Shown here piece after piece: positions 1-8,027 of a DNA stretch of 64,000 bases; position 1 is the first letter of the stretch; each line of letters begins with the position of its first letter. The notes under the pieces were generated by a model, which saw only the letters and a list, made by a program, of their open reading frames with translations, was not told the origin of the DNA and ran no database searches. Both the position numbers and the translations under genes were made by a program. Source of the DNA: JBQTII01 sp052387905 (GTDB taxonomy: Bacteria; Actinomycetota; Actinomycetes; Sporichthyales; Sporichthyaceae); NCBI GenBank assembly GCA_052387905.1, contig JBQTIR010000011.1:124001-188000 (forward strand). The letters run 5' to 3'.

Positions 1-642
1 GGCCTCGCGCGGGGTGGCCGGGTTCTGGGTGTAGGTGTAGATGTCCTCGATGGGGCCGTTCCACACGTCTTCGAGGAAGCCGGTTTCCACCGCCCGACCC
101 CAGACGTTCTGGTCGATCGAGTACGGCGACTTCTTGTTCACGTCGACCGGCAGATTGTTCTCCTCGGCGAAGGCGATGGCCTTGTCCCGCGTCATACCCG
201 AGTCCCGGACCGGCGCCAGCACCTTCAGGTCCGGAGCCAGTGCCCCGATGCCGACCTCGAAGCGGACCTGGTCGTTGCCCTTGCCGGTGCAGCCGTGCCC
301 GACCATCGTCGCGCCGTGGTAGCGGGCGGCCTCCACCAGTGCCTTGACGATCGTCGGACGCGAGAGCGCCGAGACCAGCGGGTAACGCTCCATGTAGAGG
401 GCGTTGGCCTTGAGCGCAGGCAGGCAGTACTCGTTGGCGAACTCATCCTTGAGGTCCAGCACGATCGACTCGACCGCCCCGCAGTCCAGTGCGCGCTGAC
501 GGATGACGTTCATGTCCTCCCCGCCTTGGCCGACGTCGGCCGCAACGGCGACGATCTCGGCCCCGGTCTGGGCTGCGATCCAGCCGATGCAGACGGAAGT
601 GTCCAGTCCGCCGGAATAGGCCAGTACGACGCGCTCGGTCAC
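1..642 (-). CDS. argG: argininosuccinate synthase (partial, C-terminus outside window)
   Basis: ArgG joins citrulline and aspartate with ATP in the penultimate step of arginine synthesis in the cytoplasm. The 214 visible codons carry the PP-loop SGGLDTS at residues 10-16, and further in the conserved stretches GHGCTGKGNDQVRFE and SPYSIDQNVWGR typical of the family. The start is GTG at 642 with AGGAGA six bases upstream. The gene runs off the left edge, so roughly the last half is missing. It lies 26 bases after argR and is probably part of the argCJBDFR transcript; argH may follow outside the window. Confidence 0.95.
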   Translation of the reverse strand, partial: MTERVVLAYSGGLDTSVCIGWIAAQTGAEIVAVAADVGQGGEDMNVIRQRALDCGAVESIVLDLKDEFANEYCLPALKANALYMERYPLVSALSRPTIVKALVEAARYHGATMVGHGCTGKGNDQVRFEVGIGALAPDLKVLAPVRDSGMTRDKAIAFAEENNLPVDVNKKSPYSIDQNVWGRAVETGFLEDVWNGPIEDIYTYTQNPATPREA

Positions 643-668
643 GGTGTTCTCCTAGTTCAGGTACAGGC

Positions 669-1196
669 TCAGGAACGGGGTGCTTGGGCCAGGTCGAGAA
701 AGTACCGGGCGGCGCCGCTGCCGCCGGCGGGGTCACGGGTGATCAGGAGCAGGGTGTCGTCACCGGCAATCGTGCCGAGCACCCAGGGCAGGGCGACGGC
801 ATCGATGACGGAGGCGAAGAATTGCGCGGCGCCGGGTGGGGTTCGCAGCACCACGAGGTTCGCCGAGGCCTCGGCCGAGACCAACAGTTCTTCGGCGGTG
901 CGGGCCAGTCGGCTCTCCTGAACTCCCGGTTCGGGGGCGACGCGCGGCGTGCGGTCCCCGCCCTCGCCCGGCACGGCGTAGACGAGCGCGCCGTCGGTGG
1001 CCCGGATCCGGACCGCGCCGAGTTCATCGAGATCGCGCGAGAGCGTGGCCTGGGTGACGGCGAGCCCGTCGTCGGAGAGCAGCGCCGCCAGTTCACTCTG
1101 GGAATGGACCTGGGCGCGCCCGAGCAGTTCGATGATCCGCCGGTGCCGGGCCGTCTTGGTGGACGGGATCGACTGGGAGTGGGTGCCGGTGCTCAC
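669..1196 (-). CDS. argR: arginine repressor ArgR
   Basis: This 175-residue protein is the arginine-dependent DNA-binding repressor of the arg genes. The N-terminal winged helix-turn-helix (about 15-75) contains TLSRDLDELG at 51-60, the recognition-helix signature. The C-terminal oligomerisation and arginine-binding domain carries GTIAGDDT at 141-148. The GTG start at 1196 overlaps the argF stop by four bases (GTGA), which fixes the start and implies translational coupling. Its place inside the operon it is expected to control suggests autoregulation. Confidence 0.95.
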   Translation of the reverse strand: MSTGTHSQSIPSTKTARHRRIIELLGRAQVHSQSELAALLSDDGLAVTQATLSRDLDELGAVRIRATDGALVYAVPGEGGDRTPRVAPEPGVQESRLARTAEELLVSAEASANLVVLRTPPGAAQFFASVIDAVALPWVLGTIAGDDTLLLITRDPAGGSGAARYFLDLAQAPRS

Positions 1197-2128
1197 GAGG
1201 GCTCCTTCGCCTTCTGCAGCAACCAGACCAGCAGGGCCTTCTGGGCGTGCAGGCGGTTCTCCGCCTCGTCCCACACGGCCGACTGCGGGCCGTCGAGCAC
1301 CTCGGCGGTGACCTCTTTGCCGCGGTAGGCGGGCAGGCAGTGCAGCACGATTGCGCGCGGATCCGCGAGGGCGAGCAGCGCAGCATCCAGGCTGAAGGAC
1401 GCGAAATGGGCCTCGCGGGCGGCGGCATCGCTCATGCCCATGGAAACCCAGGTATCTGTGGTCAGGACATGGGCGCCGGCGCACGCCTGCTTCGGATCGT
1501 CCGTGACCAGCACCGAGCCGCCGGTACCGGCGGCGATCTTCCCCGCACGGGCCACGATGACCGGATCCGGGGCGTACCCGGGCGGGCAGGCGATGCGCAC
1601 GTGCAGGCCGGCCGTCGCCCCGCCGAGCAGATACGAGTGCGCCATGTTGTTGGCGCCGTCGCCGAAGTAGGTCAGCGTCAGGCCGGACAGGCGGCCGTGG
1701 CGTTCGCGCACCGTCTGCAGGTCGGCGAGTACCTGGCACGGGTGGAACTCGTCGGTCAGGGCGTTGATGACCGGCACGGCGCTGATCGAGGCCATCTCGG
1801 TGATGCGCTCCTGGCCGAAGGTACGCCAGACAATCGCGGCGCACTGTCGGTCGAAGACGCGCACCGTGTCGGCGATCGGCTCCCCGCGGCCCAGTTGTGA
1901 ACTCGCCGCCTCGATCACCAACGGGAAGCCGCCGAGTTCGGCGATGCCGACGCAGAACGAGACCCGGGTGCGCGTGGAGTGTTTGTCGAACATCACCGCA
2001 ACCGTCTGCGGGCCCTCGAGGGGCCGCAGCGCGAAGCGGTCGGCCTTGAGCCGGTCCGCGAGATCGAGGACCTCGGTCTGCTCGGCAGGGCTGAGGTCGT
2101 CGTCGCGGGTGAAATGACGCAGGCTCAC
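1193..2128 (-). CDS. argF: ornithine carbamoyltransferase
   Basis: ArgF makes citrulline from ornithine and carbamoyl phosphate. The 311-residue length is normal for the family. The carbamoyl-phosphate loop STRTR is at 51-55, HPCQ at 129-132, and the ornithine-side loop HCLP at 263-266. The GTG start at 2128 overlaps the argD stop by four bases, and its own end overlaps argR by four bases. It belongs to the arginine operon. Confidence 0.97.
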   Translation of the reverse strand: MSLRHFTRDDDLSPAEQTEVLDLADRLKADRFALRPLEGPQTVAVMFDKHSTRTRVSFCVGIAELGGFPLVIEAASSQLGRGEPIADTVRVFDRQCAAIVWRTFGQERITEMASISAVPVINALTDEFHPCQVLADLQTVRERHGRLSGLTLTYFGDGANNMAHSYLLGGATAGLHVRIACPPGYAPDPVIVARAGKIAAGTGGSVLVTDDPKQACAGAHVLTTDTWVSMGMSDAAAREAHFASFSLDAALLALADPRAIVLHCLPAYRGKEVTAEVLDGPQSAVWDEAENRLHAQKALLVWLLQKAKEPS

Positions 2129-3336
2129 GAGTGGTTCTCCAGACTGGCCTTGGCCGCGTCCAGGATCGCGGGCAGGGCCGCCACGAACTCATCGGCCTGC
2201 TCTGCGGTCAGGATCAGCGGCGGAGCCAGGCGGATCGCGCCCGGCTGGACGGCGTTGACGAGGAACCCGGCGCCGCGCGCCGCGGCCTCGACCGCGCTCG
2301 AGACATCGGCGGACAGGACGAGGGCAAGCCACAACCCCGTGCCACGGACGCCGGCCAGCAGCGGATGGCGGACCGCCGCGATACCAGCGGCGAGATGGTC
2401 GCCCACCTTGGTGACGTTCGCCAGCAGCGCGTCGGTGTCGATCGTATGCAGGACCGCCAGGGCAGCCGCGCAGGAGATCGGGTTCCCACCGAACGTCGAA
2501 CCGTGATCGCCGCGGTGGAACACCGACCCGAACTCGCCCAGGCCGATACAAGCGCCGATCGGCAGGCCGCCACCGAGTCCCTTGGCCAGGGTCAGCACGT
2601 CCGGGGTCACCTTCTCGTGCTGGTGCGCGAACCAGGACCCGGTCCGCCCGATTGCGGACTGGATCTCATCGAGGACGAAAACCGCGCCGGTGGCGGTGCA
2701 CACCTCACGGGCGACGCCGAGATAACCGGGGGGCGGTGGTACCACTCCGCCTTCGCCGAGGGTGGGTTCGAGGAATACCGCTGCCGTATCCGGACCGACA
2801 GCGGCGCGCAGGGCGTCCGCGTCGCCGTAGGGCACGAAGCTCGTCTCGATCCCGTAGGGCGCGAACGGCTCCCGGATGGCGGCCTTGCCGGTGATCGCGA
2901 GCGCACCGCACGTGCGGCCGTGGAAGGAGTTCTCCGCCGCGACGATTCGGCGCCGGTTCGGCTGATGACGCCGGACGAGCTTGAGCGCAGCCTCGTTGGC
3001 CTCGGTCCCGCTGTTGCACAGGAACACCCGCGCATCGGTGCCGGTCTCGCCCAACAACGCCAGGAGCCGCTCGGCGAGGGCGACCGCGCCTTCGTGCACG
3101 TACAGGTTCGAGGTATGGGCGAGTTGCGCCGCCTGCCGGGACACCGCGGCCACCAGGGCAGGGTGCCCGTGCCCCAACGCACTGACCGCGATCCCACCCA
3201 GCAGGTCCAGGTACCGCTTGCCGTCGACGTCCCACACCTCGGCGCCGGAGCCGATCGCCAGCGCGACGGGCGGCGTGCCGTAGTTCGGCATCAGGGCGGC
3301 GTTCCACCGCGTCTGCAGGGCAGCTGTTTCGTTCAT
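2125..3336 (-). CDS. argD: acetylornithine aminotransferase
   Basis: ArgD is a PLP enzyme that converts N-acetylglutamate semialdehyde to N-acetylornithine. The protein has 403 residues with DEIQ at 223-226 and the Schiff-base lysine at 252 in LAKGLGGGLPIG. The frame is open further upstream, but the ATG at 3336 overlaps the argB stop as ATGA and aligns with family N-termini, so it was chosen. It is a class III aminotransferase, and the setting in the arg operon makes the acetylornithine role firm. Confidence 0.96.
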   Translation of the reverse strand: MNETAALQTRWNAALMPNYGTPPVALAIGSGAEVWDVDGKRYLDLLGGIAVSALGHGHPALVAAVSRQAAQLAHTSNLYVHEGAVALAERLLALLGETGTDARVFLCNSGTEANEAALKLVRRHQPNRRRIVAAENSFHGRTCGALAITGKAAIREPFAPYGIETSFVPYGDADALRAAVGPDTAAVFLEPTLGEGGVVPPPPGYLGVAREVCTATGAVFVLDEIQSAIGRTGSWFAHQHEKVTPDVLTLAKGLGGGLPIGACIGLGEFGSVFHRGDHGSTFGGNPISCAAALAVLHTIDTDALLANVTKVGDHLAAGIAAVRHPLLAGVRGTGLWLALVLSADVSSAVEAAARGAGFLVNAVQPGAIRLAPPLILTAEQADEFVAALPAILDAAKASLENHS

Positions 3337-4220
3337 GGTTTCACCCCGGGCGTGACCATCGTGCCGATGCCTTCGTCGGTGACGAGCTCGAGCAGCACCG
3401 AGTGTGGGACCCGGCCGTCGACGACGTGGGCTGCGGGGACCCCGCCGCGCACGGCGTGCAGGCACGCCTCCATCTTGGGAATCATCCCTGAGCTCAAGCC
3501 GGGCAGCATCGCGGCGAGTTCGTCGGCAGTGAGGGTGGAGATGACTTCCTCGTCCTGCGGATAGTTGGCGTAGAGGCCCTCGACGTCGGTGAGCATGACC
3601 AGCTTCTCGGCGCGCAGGGCGACCGCGAGCGCCGCAGCCGCGGTGTCGGCATTCACGTTGTAGATTTCCCCGTCGCTCCCGCGCGCGACACTGGAGATCA
3701 CCGGGATTCGGCCATCATTGAGCAGGCCTTCGACGACGCCGGGGATCACCTCGGTGACCTCACCCACGAGACCGATGTCGACCTCTTCGCCATCGACGAT
3801 CGCTGGGCGCCGCGTCGCGGTGAACAGCCGCGCGTCCTCGCCGGACAGCCCGACCGCATACGCGCCGTGGGAGTTCAACCGGCCGACGATGTCGCGTTGC
3901 ACCTGGCCGACCAGCACCATCCGTACGACCTGCATCGTTTCCGGGGTCGTGACGCGTAGGCCGGCGGTGAAGTGGGACTCGATTCCCAGCGCGTCCAGCG
4001 CTGCCGAGATCTGCGGGCCGCCGCCGTGCACGATCACCGGACGGATCCCCGCCAGGCGAAGGAAGACCAGGTCCTGGGCGAAGGAATCCATCAGGGTGTC
4101 GTCGACCATGGCGTTGCCGCCGAACTTGACCACGACGGTGCGACCGTGAAAACGCGTCAGCCACGGCAAGGCATTGACGAGAACCTCGGCCTTGGTCTGG
4201 GCCGTCTCCATCCGACTCAT
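3333..4220 (-). CDS. argB: acetylglutamate kinase
   Basis: ArgB phosphorylates N-acetylglutamate, usually the arginine-inhibited step. The 295-residue protein shows the amino-acid-kinase lysine motif VVKFGGNAM (lysine 32), the HGGGP loop at 65-69, and a late VNADTAAAALA segment for ATP binding. The start ATG is at 4220, 13 bases after argJ. A second in-frame methionine three codons later is also possible. It sits between argJ and argD in the same operon. Confidence 0.96.
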   Translation of the reverse strand: MSRMETAQTKAEVLVNALPWLTRFHGRTVVVKFGGNAMVDDTLMDSFAQDLVFLRLAGIRPVIVHGGGPQISAALDALGIESHFTAGLRVTTPETMQVVRMVLVGQVQRDIVGRLNSHGAYAVGLSGEDARLFTATRRPAIVDGEEVDIGLVGEVTEVIPGVVEGLLNDGRIPVISSVARGSDGEIYNVNADTAAAALAVALRAEKLVMLTDVEGLYANYPQDEEVISTLTADELAAMLPGLSSGMIPKMEACLHAVRGGVPAAHVVDGRVPHSVLLELVTDEGIGTMVTPGVKP

Positions 4221-4233
4221 GACGCGCTGCCCT

Positions 4234-5391
4234 TCATGTCGAGTACGCGCTGTTCTCGTGGACGTAGTCGTGGGTGAGGTCGTTGGTCCAGACCGTCGCG
4301 GTCGCTGTCCCTGCGTGCAGATCGATGACCACCCCGACCTGACGGTTACTCAGGTTCACCTTGTCCCGGGGTTCGCCGACACCGCCGCCGGTGCAGATCT
4401 GAACCCCGTTGAAGGTCACATCGATCTGCTCCGGGTCGAAGGCGGCGGTGGTCGTTCCGACGGCGGCAAGGATCCGGCCCCAGTTGGGGTCGTTGCCGAA
4501 CACCGCGCACTTGAACAGGTTGGAGCGGGCGACGGAGCGGGCCACCTCGACGGCGTCGTCCTCGGACGCAGCGTTGACCACCTCGATCGCGATGTCGTGG
4601 GCGGAGCCTTCGGCGTCGCGAAGAAGTTGCATGGCCAGGTCCAGGCACACGGCTTCGACGACGCCGGCGAACTCGGCCGGGTCCGGGGCGATCTCGGCGG
4701 CTCCCGAGGCCATCAGCAGCACGGTGTCGTTGGTGGACATGCAGCCGTCCGAGTCGACGCGGTCGAAGCTGACCCGGGTGCCGGCCCGCAACGCAGCCTC
4801 GAGCCCCGCGGCGTCGACGTCGGCGTCGGTGGTGAGCACGACGAGCATCGTGGCCAGGCCCGGCGCGAGCATGCCGGCGCCCTTGGCCATGCCGCCCACG
4901 CCGTAGCCGGCCCCGGCGGCATAGGCCTGCTTGGAGACCGAGTCCGTGGTCATGATCGCCTGGGCCGCGGCCGCTCCACCGTCCCTGGACAGTGCGGCGG
5001 CTGCGGCGGCGACGCCGGTCAGCAGCTTGTCCATCGGGAGCCGCTCACCGATCAGGCCGGTCGAGCAGACCGCAACGTCCGCGGAGCTGATCCCCAGTAC
5101 CGAGGCGACCTGTTCCGCGGTCCGGTGCGTGTCGGCGAAACCCGCCGGACCGGTGCAGGCGTTCGCGCCACCGGAGTTCAGGATCACCGCGTCGGCCCGC
5201 CCGTCGAGAAGGATCTGACGGGTCCACACCACCGGCGCGGCGACCACCCGGTTCGAGGTGAACACCGCGGCCGCAGCATGCGAGGGTCCGTCGTTGACGA
5301 CCAGGGCGACGTCGGGCTTGCCACTGGACTTCAGACCCGCGCTGACCCCGGACGCCCGGAAGCCCTTGGCAGCGGTGACTCCGGTACTCAT
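4234..5391 (-). CDS. argJ: bifunctional ornithine acetyltransferase / N-acetylglutamate synthase
   Basis: ArgJ moves the acetyl group from acetylornithine to glutamate, which recycles acetyl in the pathway, and in bifunctional forms also makes acetylglutamate from acetyl-CoA. The 385-residue precursor has the self-cleavage site at Ala180-Thr181 (LATML), NSGGANACTG at 72-81 and STGLIGE at 110-116. Cleavage at Thr181 would give the alpha and beta chains. Whether it is mono- or bifunctional cannot be read from the sequence. Its start overlaps argC by four bases. Confidence 0.95.
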   Translation of the reverse strand: MSTGVTAAKGFRASGVSAGLKSSGKPDVALVVNDGPSHAAAAVFTSNRVVAAPVVWTRQILLDGRADAVILNSGGANACTGPAGFADTHRTAEQVASVLGISSADVAVCSTGLIGERLPMDKLLTGVAAAAAALSRDGGAAAAQAIMTTDSVSKQAYAAGAGYGVGGMAKGAGMLAPGLATMLVVLTTDADVDAAGLEAALRAGTRVSFDRVDSDGCMSTNDTVLLMASGAAEIAPDPAEFAGVVEAVCLDLAMQLLRDAEGSAHDIAIEVVNAASEDDAVEVARSVARSNLFKCAVFGNDPNWGRILAAVGTTTAAFDPEQIDVTFNGVQICTGGGVGEPRDKVNLSNRQVGVVIDLHAGTATATVWTNDLTHDYVHENSAYST

Positions 5392-6419
5392 GGCGCCACC
5401 CCGATCGAGGACAGGCCCATGGTTTCGGGCAGGCCGAGCGCGATGTTCGCGTTCTGCAGCGCCTGCCCGGCCGCGCCCTTGCCGAGGTTGTCGATGGCAG
5501 CGATGACGCTCGCACGTCCGGAGTGTGGGTCCGCGACCGCTTGCAGGTGGACCGCGTTCGAGCCGAACGTTGCAGCCGTGTGCGGAACCTGCCCGGGGCC
5601 CAGGACATGGACGAAGGGCTCCGCGTCATAGGCGGCGTGCAGCGCGTCGAGCAGGGCGACGGTGCCGACCCCGTCCCGTATCCGCGCTGTGCAGGTCGCC
5701 AGGATCCCGCGCGGCATCGGAGCCAGCAGCGGGGTGAACAACACCGTCACCGCGGTCCCGGCTGCATCGCTCAGCGTCTGGGTGATCTCCGGCGTGTGCT
5801 GATGCGTCCCCCCGATCTTGTAGGCGGACAGGTCCCCCATGACCTCCGAGCCGAGCAGCGTGGCGCTCGCCTTGCGACCCGCACCGGAGGTGCCCGACGC
5901 GGCGACGACCACGATGTCGGCCGGCTCGACGAGACCGGCCGCCAACAACGGCGCCAAGGCCAAGGTCACCGACGTCGGGTAACACCCGGGGTTGGCGATC
6001 CGGCTGCTGGCGGCGATCTGCTCACGTGCTCCGGGCAACTCCGGCATGCCGTAGGTCCAGGTGCCCGCGTGCGGGAGGCCGTAGAACTTCTCCCAGGCCG
6101 CGCCGTCCCGGAGCCGGAAATCGGCACCGAGGTCGACCACCACCTGCTCGGGCCGAAGCTGGGAGATCAGGGGTGCCGAGGCACCGTGGGGCAGCGCGAG
6201 GAAGACCACATCGGCCTCCACGAGCAGCGCGGGATCCGTGGCCTGCAAGATCAGGCCGGCGAGCGGAGCCAGGTTCGGATGGACCGAGCTCACGTCCTCG
6301 CCGGCGCGGGAGTCGGCACACATGGCAGTGACCGTGATGTCGGGGTGGGAGGCGAGCAGGCGAAGCAGCTCCCCGCCCGCGTATCCACTCGCTCCGGCCA
6401 CTGCGGCCTGCACACCCAT
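5388..6419 (-). CDS. argC: N-acetyl-gamma-glutamyl-phosphate reductase
   Basis: ArgC reduces acetylglutamyl phosphate to the semialdehyde with NADPH. It is the first gene of the operon. The 343-residue protein has the nucleotide-binding GASGYAGGE at 9-17 and the catalytic cysteine 146 in NPGCYPTS. The ATG at 6419 lies 13 bases downstream of a 40-base hairpin that is likely part of the operon control region. The gene ends with a four-base overlap into argJ. Confidence 0.96.
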   Translation of the reverse strand: MGVQAAVAGASGYAGGELLRLLASHPDITVTAMCADSRAGEDVSSVHPNLAPLAGLILQATDPALLVEADVVFLALPHGASAPLISQLRPEQVVVDLGADFRLRDGAAWEKFYGLPHAGTWTYGMPELPGAREQIAASSRIANPGCYPTSVTLALAPLLAAGLVEPADIVVVAASGTSGAGRKASATLLGSEVMGDLSAYKIGGTHQHTPEITQTLSDAAGTAVTVLFTPLLAPMPRGILATCTARIRDGVGTVALLDALHAAYDAEPFVHVLGPGQVPHTAATFGSNAVHLQAVADPHSGRASVIAAIDNLGKGAAGQALQNANIALGLPETMGLSSIGVAP

Positions 6420-6432
6420 GCCGATCCACCAC

Positions 6433-6472
6433 CCTGTCGTAGTTCCCGGATATTCTTACGGGATACGACAGG
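6433..6472 (-). promoter_or_regulatory. strong hairpin in the argC leader
   Basis: Arms 6433-6441 and 6464-6472 match perfectly over 9 bp (CCTGTCGTA/TACGACAGG). After a two-base bulge the stem continues as TCCCG (6444-6448) with CGGGA (6459-6463), leaving a 10-base loop. The structure ends 13 bases before the argC start. The flank also contains ATATTC (6450-6455) and GAATAT (6472-6477), which resemble AT-rich ARG-box halves. It could be an ArgR operator, an mRNA control hairpin, or a second terminator for the CAP gene; the sequence does not decide. Confidence 0.5.
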
Positions 6473-6485
6473 AATATACACATAC

Positions 6486-6524
6486 CGCAGGGTCCTTGCC
6501 GACGGGCTCAGCGAGGACCCTGCG
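6486..6524 (-). terminator. terminator-like hairpin after the CAP-domain gene
   Basis: Arms 6486-6496 (CGCAGGGTCCT) and 6514-6524 (AGGACCCTGCG) are perfect 11-bp complements with a 17-base loop. The structure begins 8 bases after the stop of the CAP-domain gene on the minus strand. No long U-tract follows, which is common for actinobacterial terminators. It would separate the CAP gene from argC. Confidence 0.6.
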
Positions 6525-6532
6525 CGGCGGCC

Positions 6533-7699
6533 TCAGCCGCCGAAGCTTTGCGCCCAGTACCCCCCGTCAGGGTTGAACCCGATCCCGATCGAGGTGAACC
6601 GGCACTCGACGATGTTGTCGCGGTGGGCCGGGGAATTCATCCAGGCCCGATGGATGGCAGCCGGGGTGTCGAACCCGCGCCCGACGTTCTCGCCGACCAC
6701 ATCGCCCTTCCAGCCCGCACCGTAGATCCGCTTGTCGAAACTGCGGCCGTCCTTGGAGGTGTGGCTCAGGTAGCGCTGCCGGCTCATGTCGTCGGCGTGT
6801 CCTTGGGCGGAGCGCTCCAGGGCCGAGCTGTAACTCAGGGGCCGGCACCCGGCGTTGCGGCGGGTGTCGTTGGTCAGGCGAAGCAGTTCTGCGCGGAACT
6901 GGTCGTACTGGTCGCGCCCGCCTGGCGAGCCCGGGTCCTCGGCACGCGCCCCGGCCCTCGAGCCGCCGCGGCTGCGGTCAGACTTCTCCGTCTTCTTGGC
7001 AGCCTTCTTGGCTGCCTTCTTCGCGGCCTTCTTGGCCTTCTTGGCGGCCTTCTTCGCGGCCTTCTTCGCCTTCTTCTCTGCCTTCTTGGCGGCCTTCTTG
7101 GCAGCCTTCTCCGCCTTCTCCTCGGCCTTCTCCTCGGCCTTGTCCGCCCTCTCCTGGGCCGCCTCGCGCTCGGCCCGCTCCTGTGCCGCTGCTTCCTCGG
7201 CCGCCGCACGCTCGGCGGCCTGGCGCTTGGCCGCCTCCTGCGCGGCCTGCCTGCGAGCTGCTTCGCGCGCGGCGGATGCCTCGGCTTCCCGTCGCTCGGC
7301 AGCCTGGGTCTTCGCCGCGGCCGCAGCAGCCCGCTCCTGTGCCGCTTGGCGCCTGGCTGCCTCCCGAGCACGTCGACGCTCGTCCTCACGCGCTTCCTCG
7401 GCGGCTTCTTCTGCCTCGGCCGCCGCCTCTTCCGCCTCTTCGGCGGCTTCCTCTGCTTCCTCGGCGGCTTCTTCTGCCTCGTCCGCGGCTTCTTCTGCCT
7501 CGTCCGCGTCGCCGGTGAACGGATCGTCGTTGCCAACGCCGTGGGGTGTTGCACTCGCGCCCTGCAAGGTGGCACTGCGCGGTGCGGTGGTTGCCGCATC
7601 TACCGCCAGTGCCGGTGATGTGCTCAGTGCCAACGAACCCGCCACAGTCAGTGCGGCGGCCGTCAACATTCGGCGAAGGAATCTCTTAGAGCTAATCAT
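6533..7699 (-). CDS. secreted CAP/SCP-domain protein with long charged coiled-coil tract
   Basis: The protein has 388 residues when started at the ATG at 7699. Residues 1-32 form a signal peptide (SSKRFLRRM then a hydrophobic core ending SPALA). Residues about 65-105 are Glu/Ala repeats, 106-185 are Arg/Gln/Ala-rich, and 186-240 are almost pure Lys/Ala repeats. The C-terminal 265-388 is a bacterial CAP domain, with the family-like segments LRLTNDTRRNAG, HADDM, GENVG and WMNSPAHRDNI. CAP proteins are extracellular; their bacterial function is often unknown. The charge-segregated tract suggests a coiled coil or contact with an anionic cell wall, which is inference. Confidence 0.85.
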   Translation of the reverse strand: MISSKRFLRRMLTAAALTVAGSLALSTSPALAVDAATTAPRSATLQGASATPHGVGNDDPFTGDADEAEEAADEAEEAAEEAEEAAEEAEEAAAEAEEAAEEAREDERRRAREAARRQAAQERAAAAAAKTQAAERREAEASAAREAARRQAAQEAAKRQAAERAAAEEAAAQERAEREAAQERADKAEEKAEEKAEKAAKKAAKKAEKKAKKAAKKAAKKAKKAAKKAAKKAAKKTEKSDRSRGGSRAGARAEDPGSPGGRDQYDQFRAELLRLTNDTRRNAGCRPLSYSSALERSAQGHADDMSRQRYLSHTSKDGRSFDKRIYGAGWKGDVVGENVGRGFDTPAAIHRAWMNSPAHRDNIVECRFTSIGIGFNPDGGYWAQSFGG

Positions 7700-8027
7700 T
7701 CGAACCGGGCTCCCCTCCCCGTGCGGACTTGCCAGGGGCCAATCCTGGTGATCGCCTGTGGACCCCCGTAAGCGCCCGCAGGGGCAGGGTGCCGTGGCCC
7801 AGGGAGTAAGGCATGGGCTGCCCTTGGGACAGTCTTTGATCAGCGCGTTTGCGGCAGATTCGCCGTTAACTGGGGCGAATCGGGCGGCCATAGATGCGGC
7901 ATTGAGGACGCCTGGCGCGATTCGTCGCGCGCACGGCACTTCGAGGACGAATCGCCACCCCGCAGCAGAGAACGCTGTCGTACTCTGCGGCAATGACGTC
8001 GTTGCTGGCTCCCCGGTTGGACGCGCG
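7700..8027. other. 328-bp divergent intergenic region
   Basis: This stretch separates the minus-strand CAP gene from the plus-strand binding protein and must hold both promoters. It is GC-rich and contains short self-complementary pieces around 7765-7830, but no clear -35/-10 pair and no recognised riboswitch core. Such CAP or cell-wall genes are sometimes preceded by c-di-AMP riboswitches; the characteristic conserved blocks of that class were looked for and not found. Confidence 0.4.

Noticed and set aside
6990..7140. Tandem DNA repeat as a mobile or structural element
   Set aside because: The repeat is fully explained by the Lys/Ala coding tract of the CAP-domain protein and keeps frame.
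7700..7930. c-di-AMP (ydaO) riboswitch before the CAP gene or the KimA-like gene
   Set aside because: Context made it attractive, but the conserved blocks of that riboswitch were not found on either strand here or in 48762-48919. One GGGGCGAATC word near 7873 is isolated.
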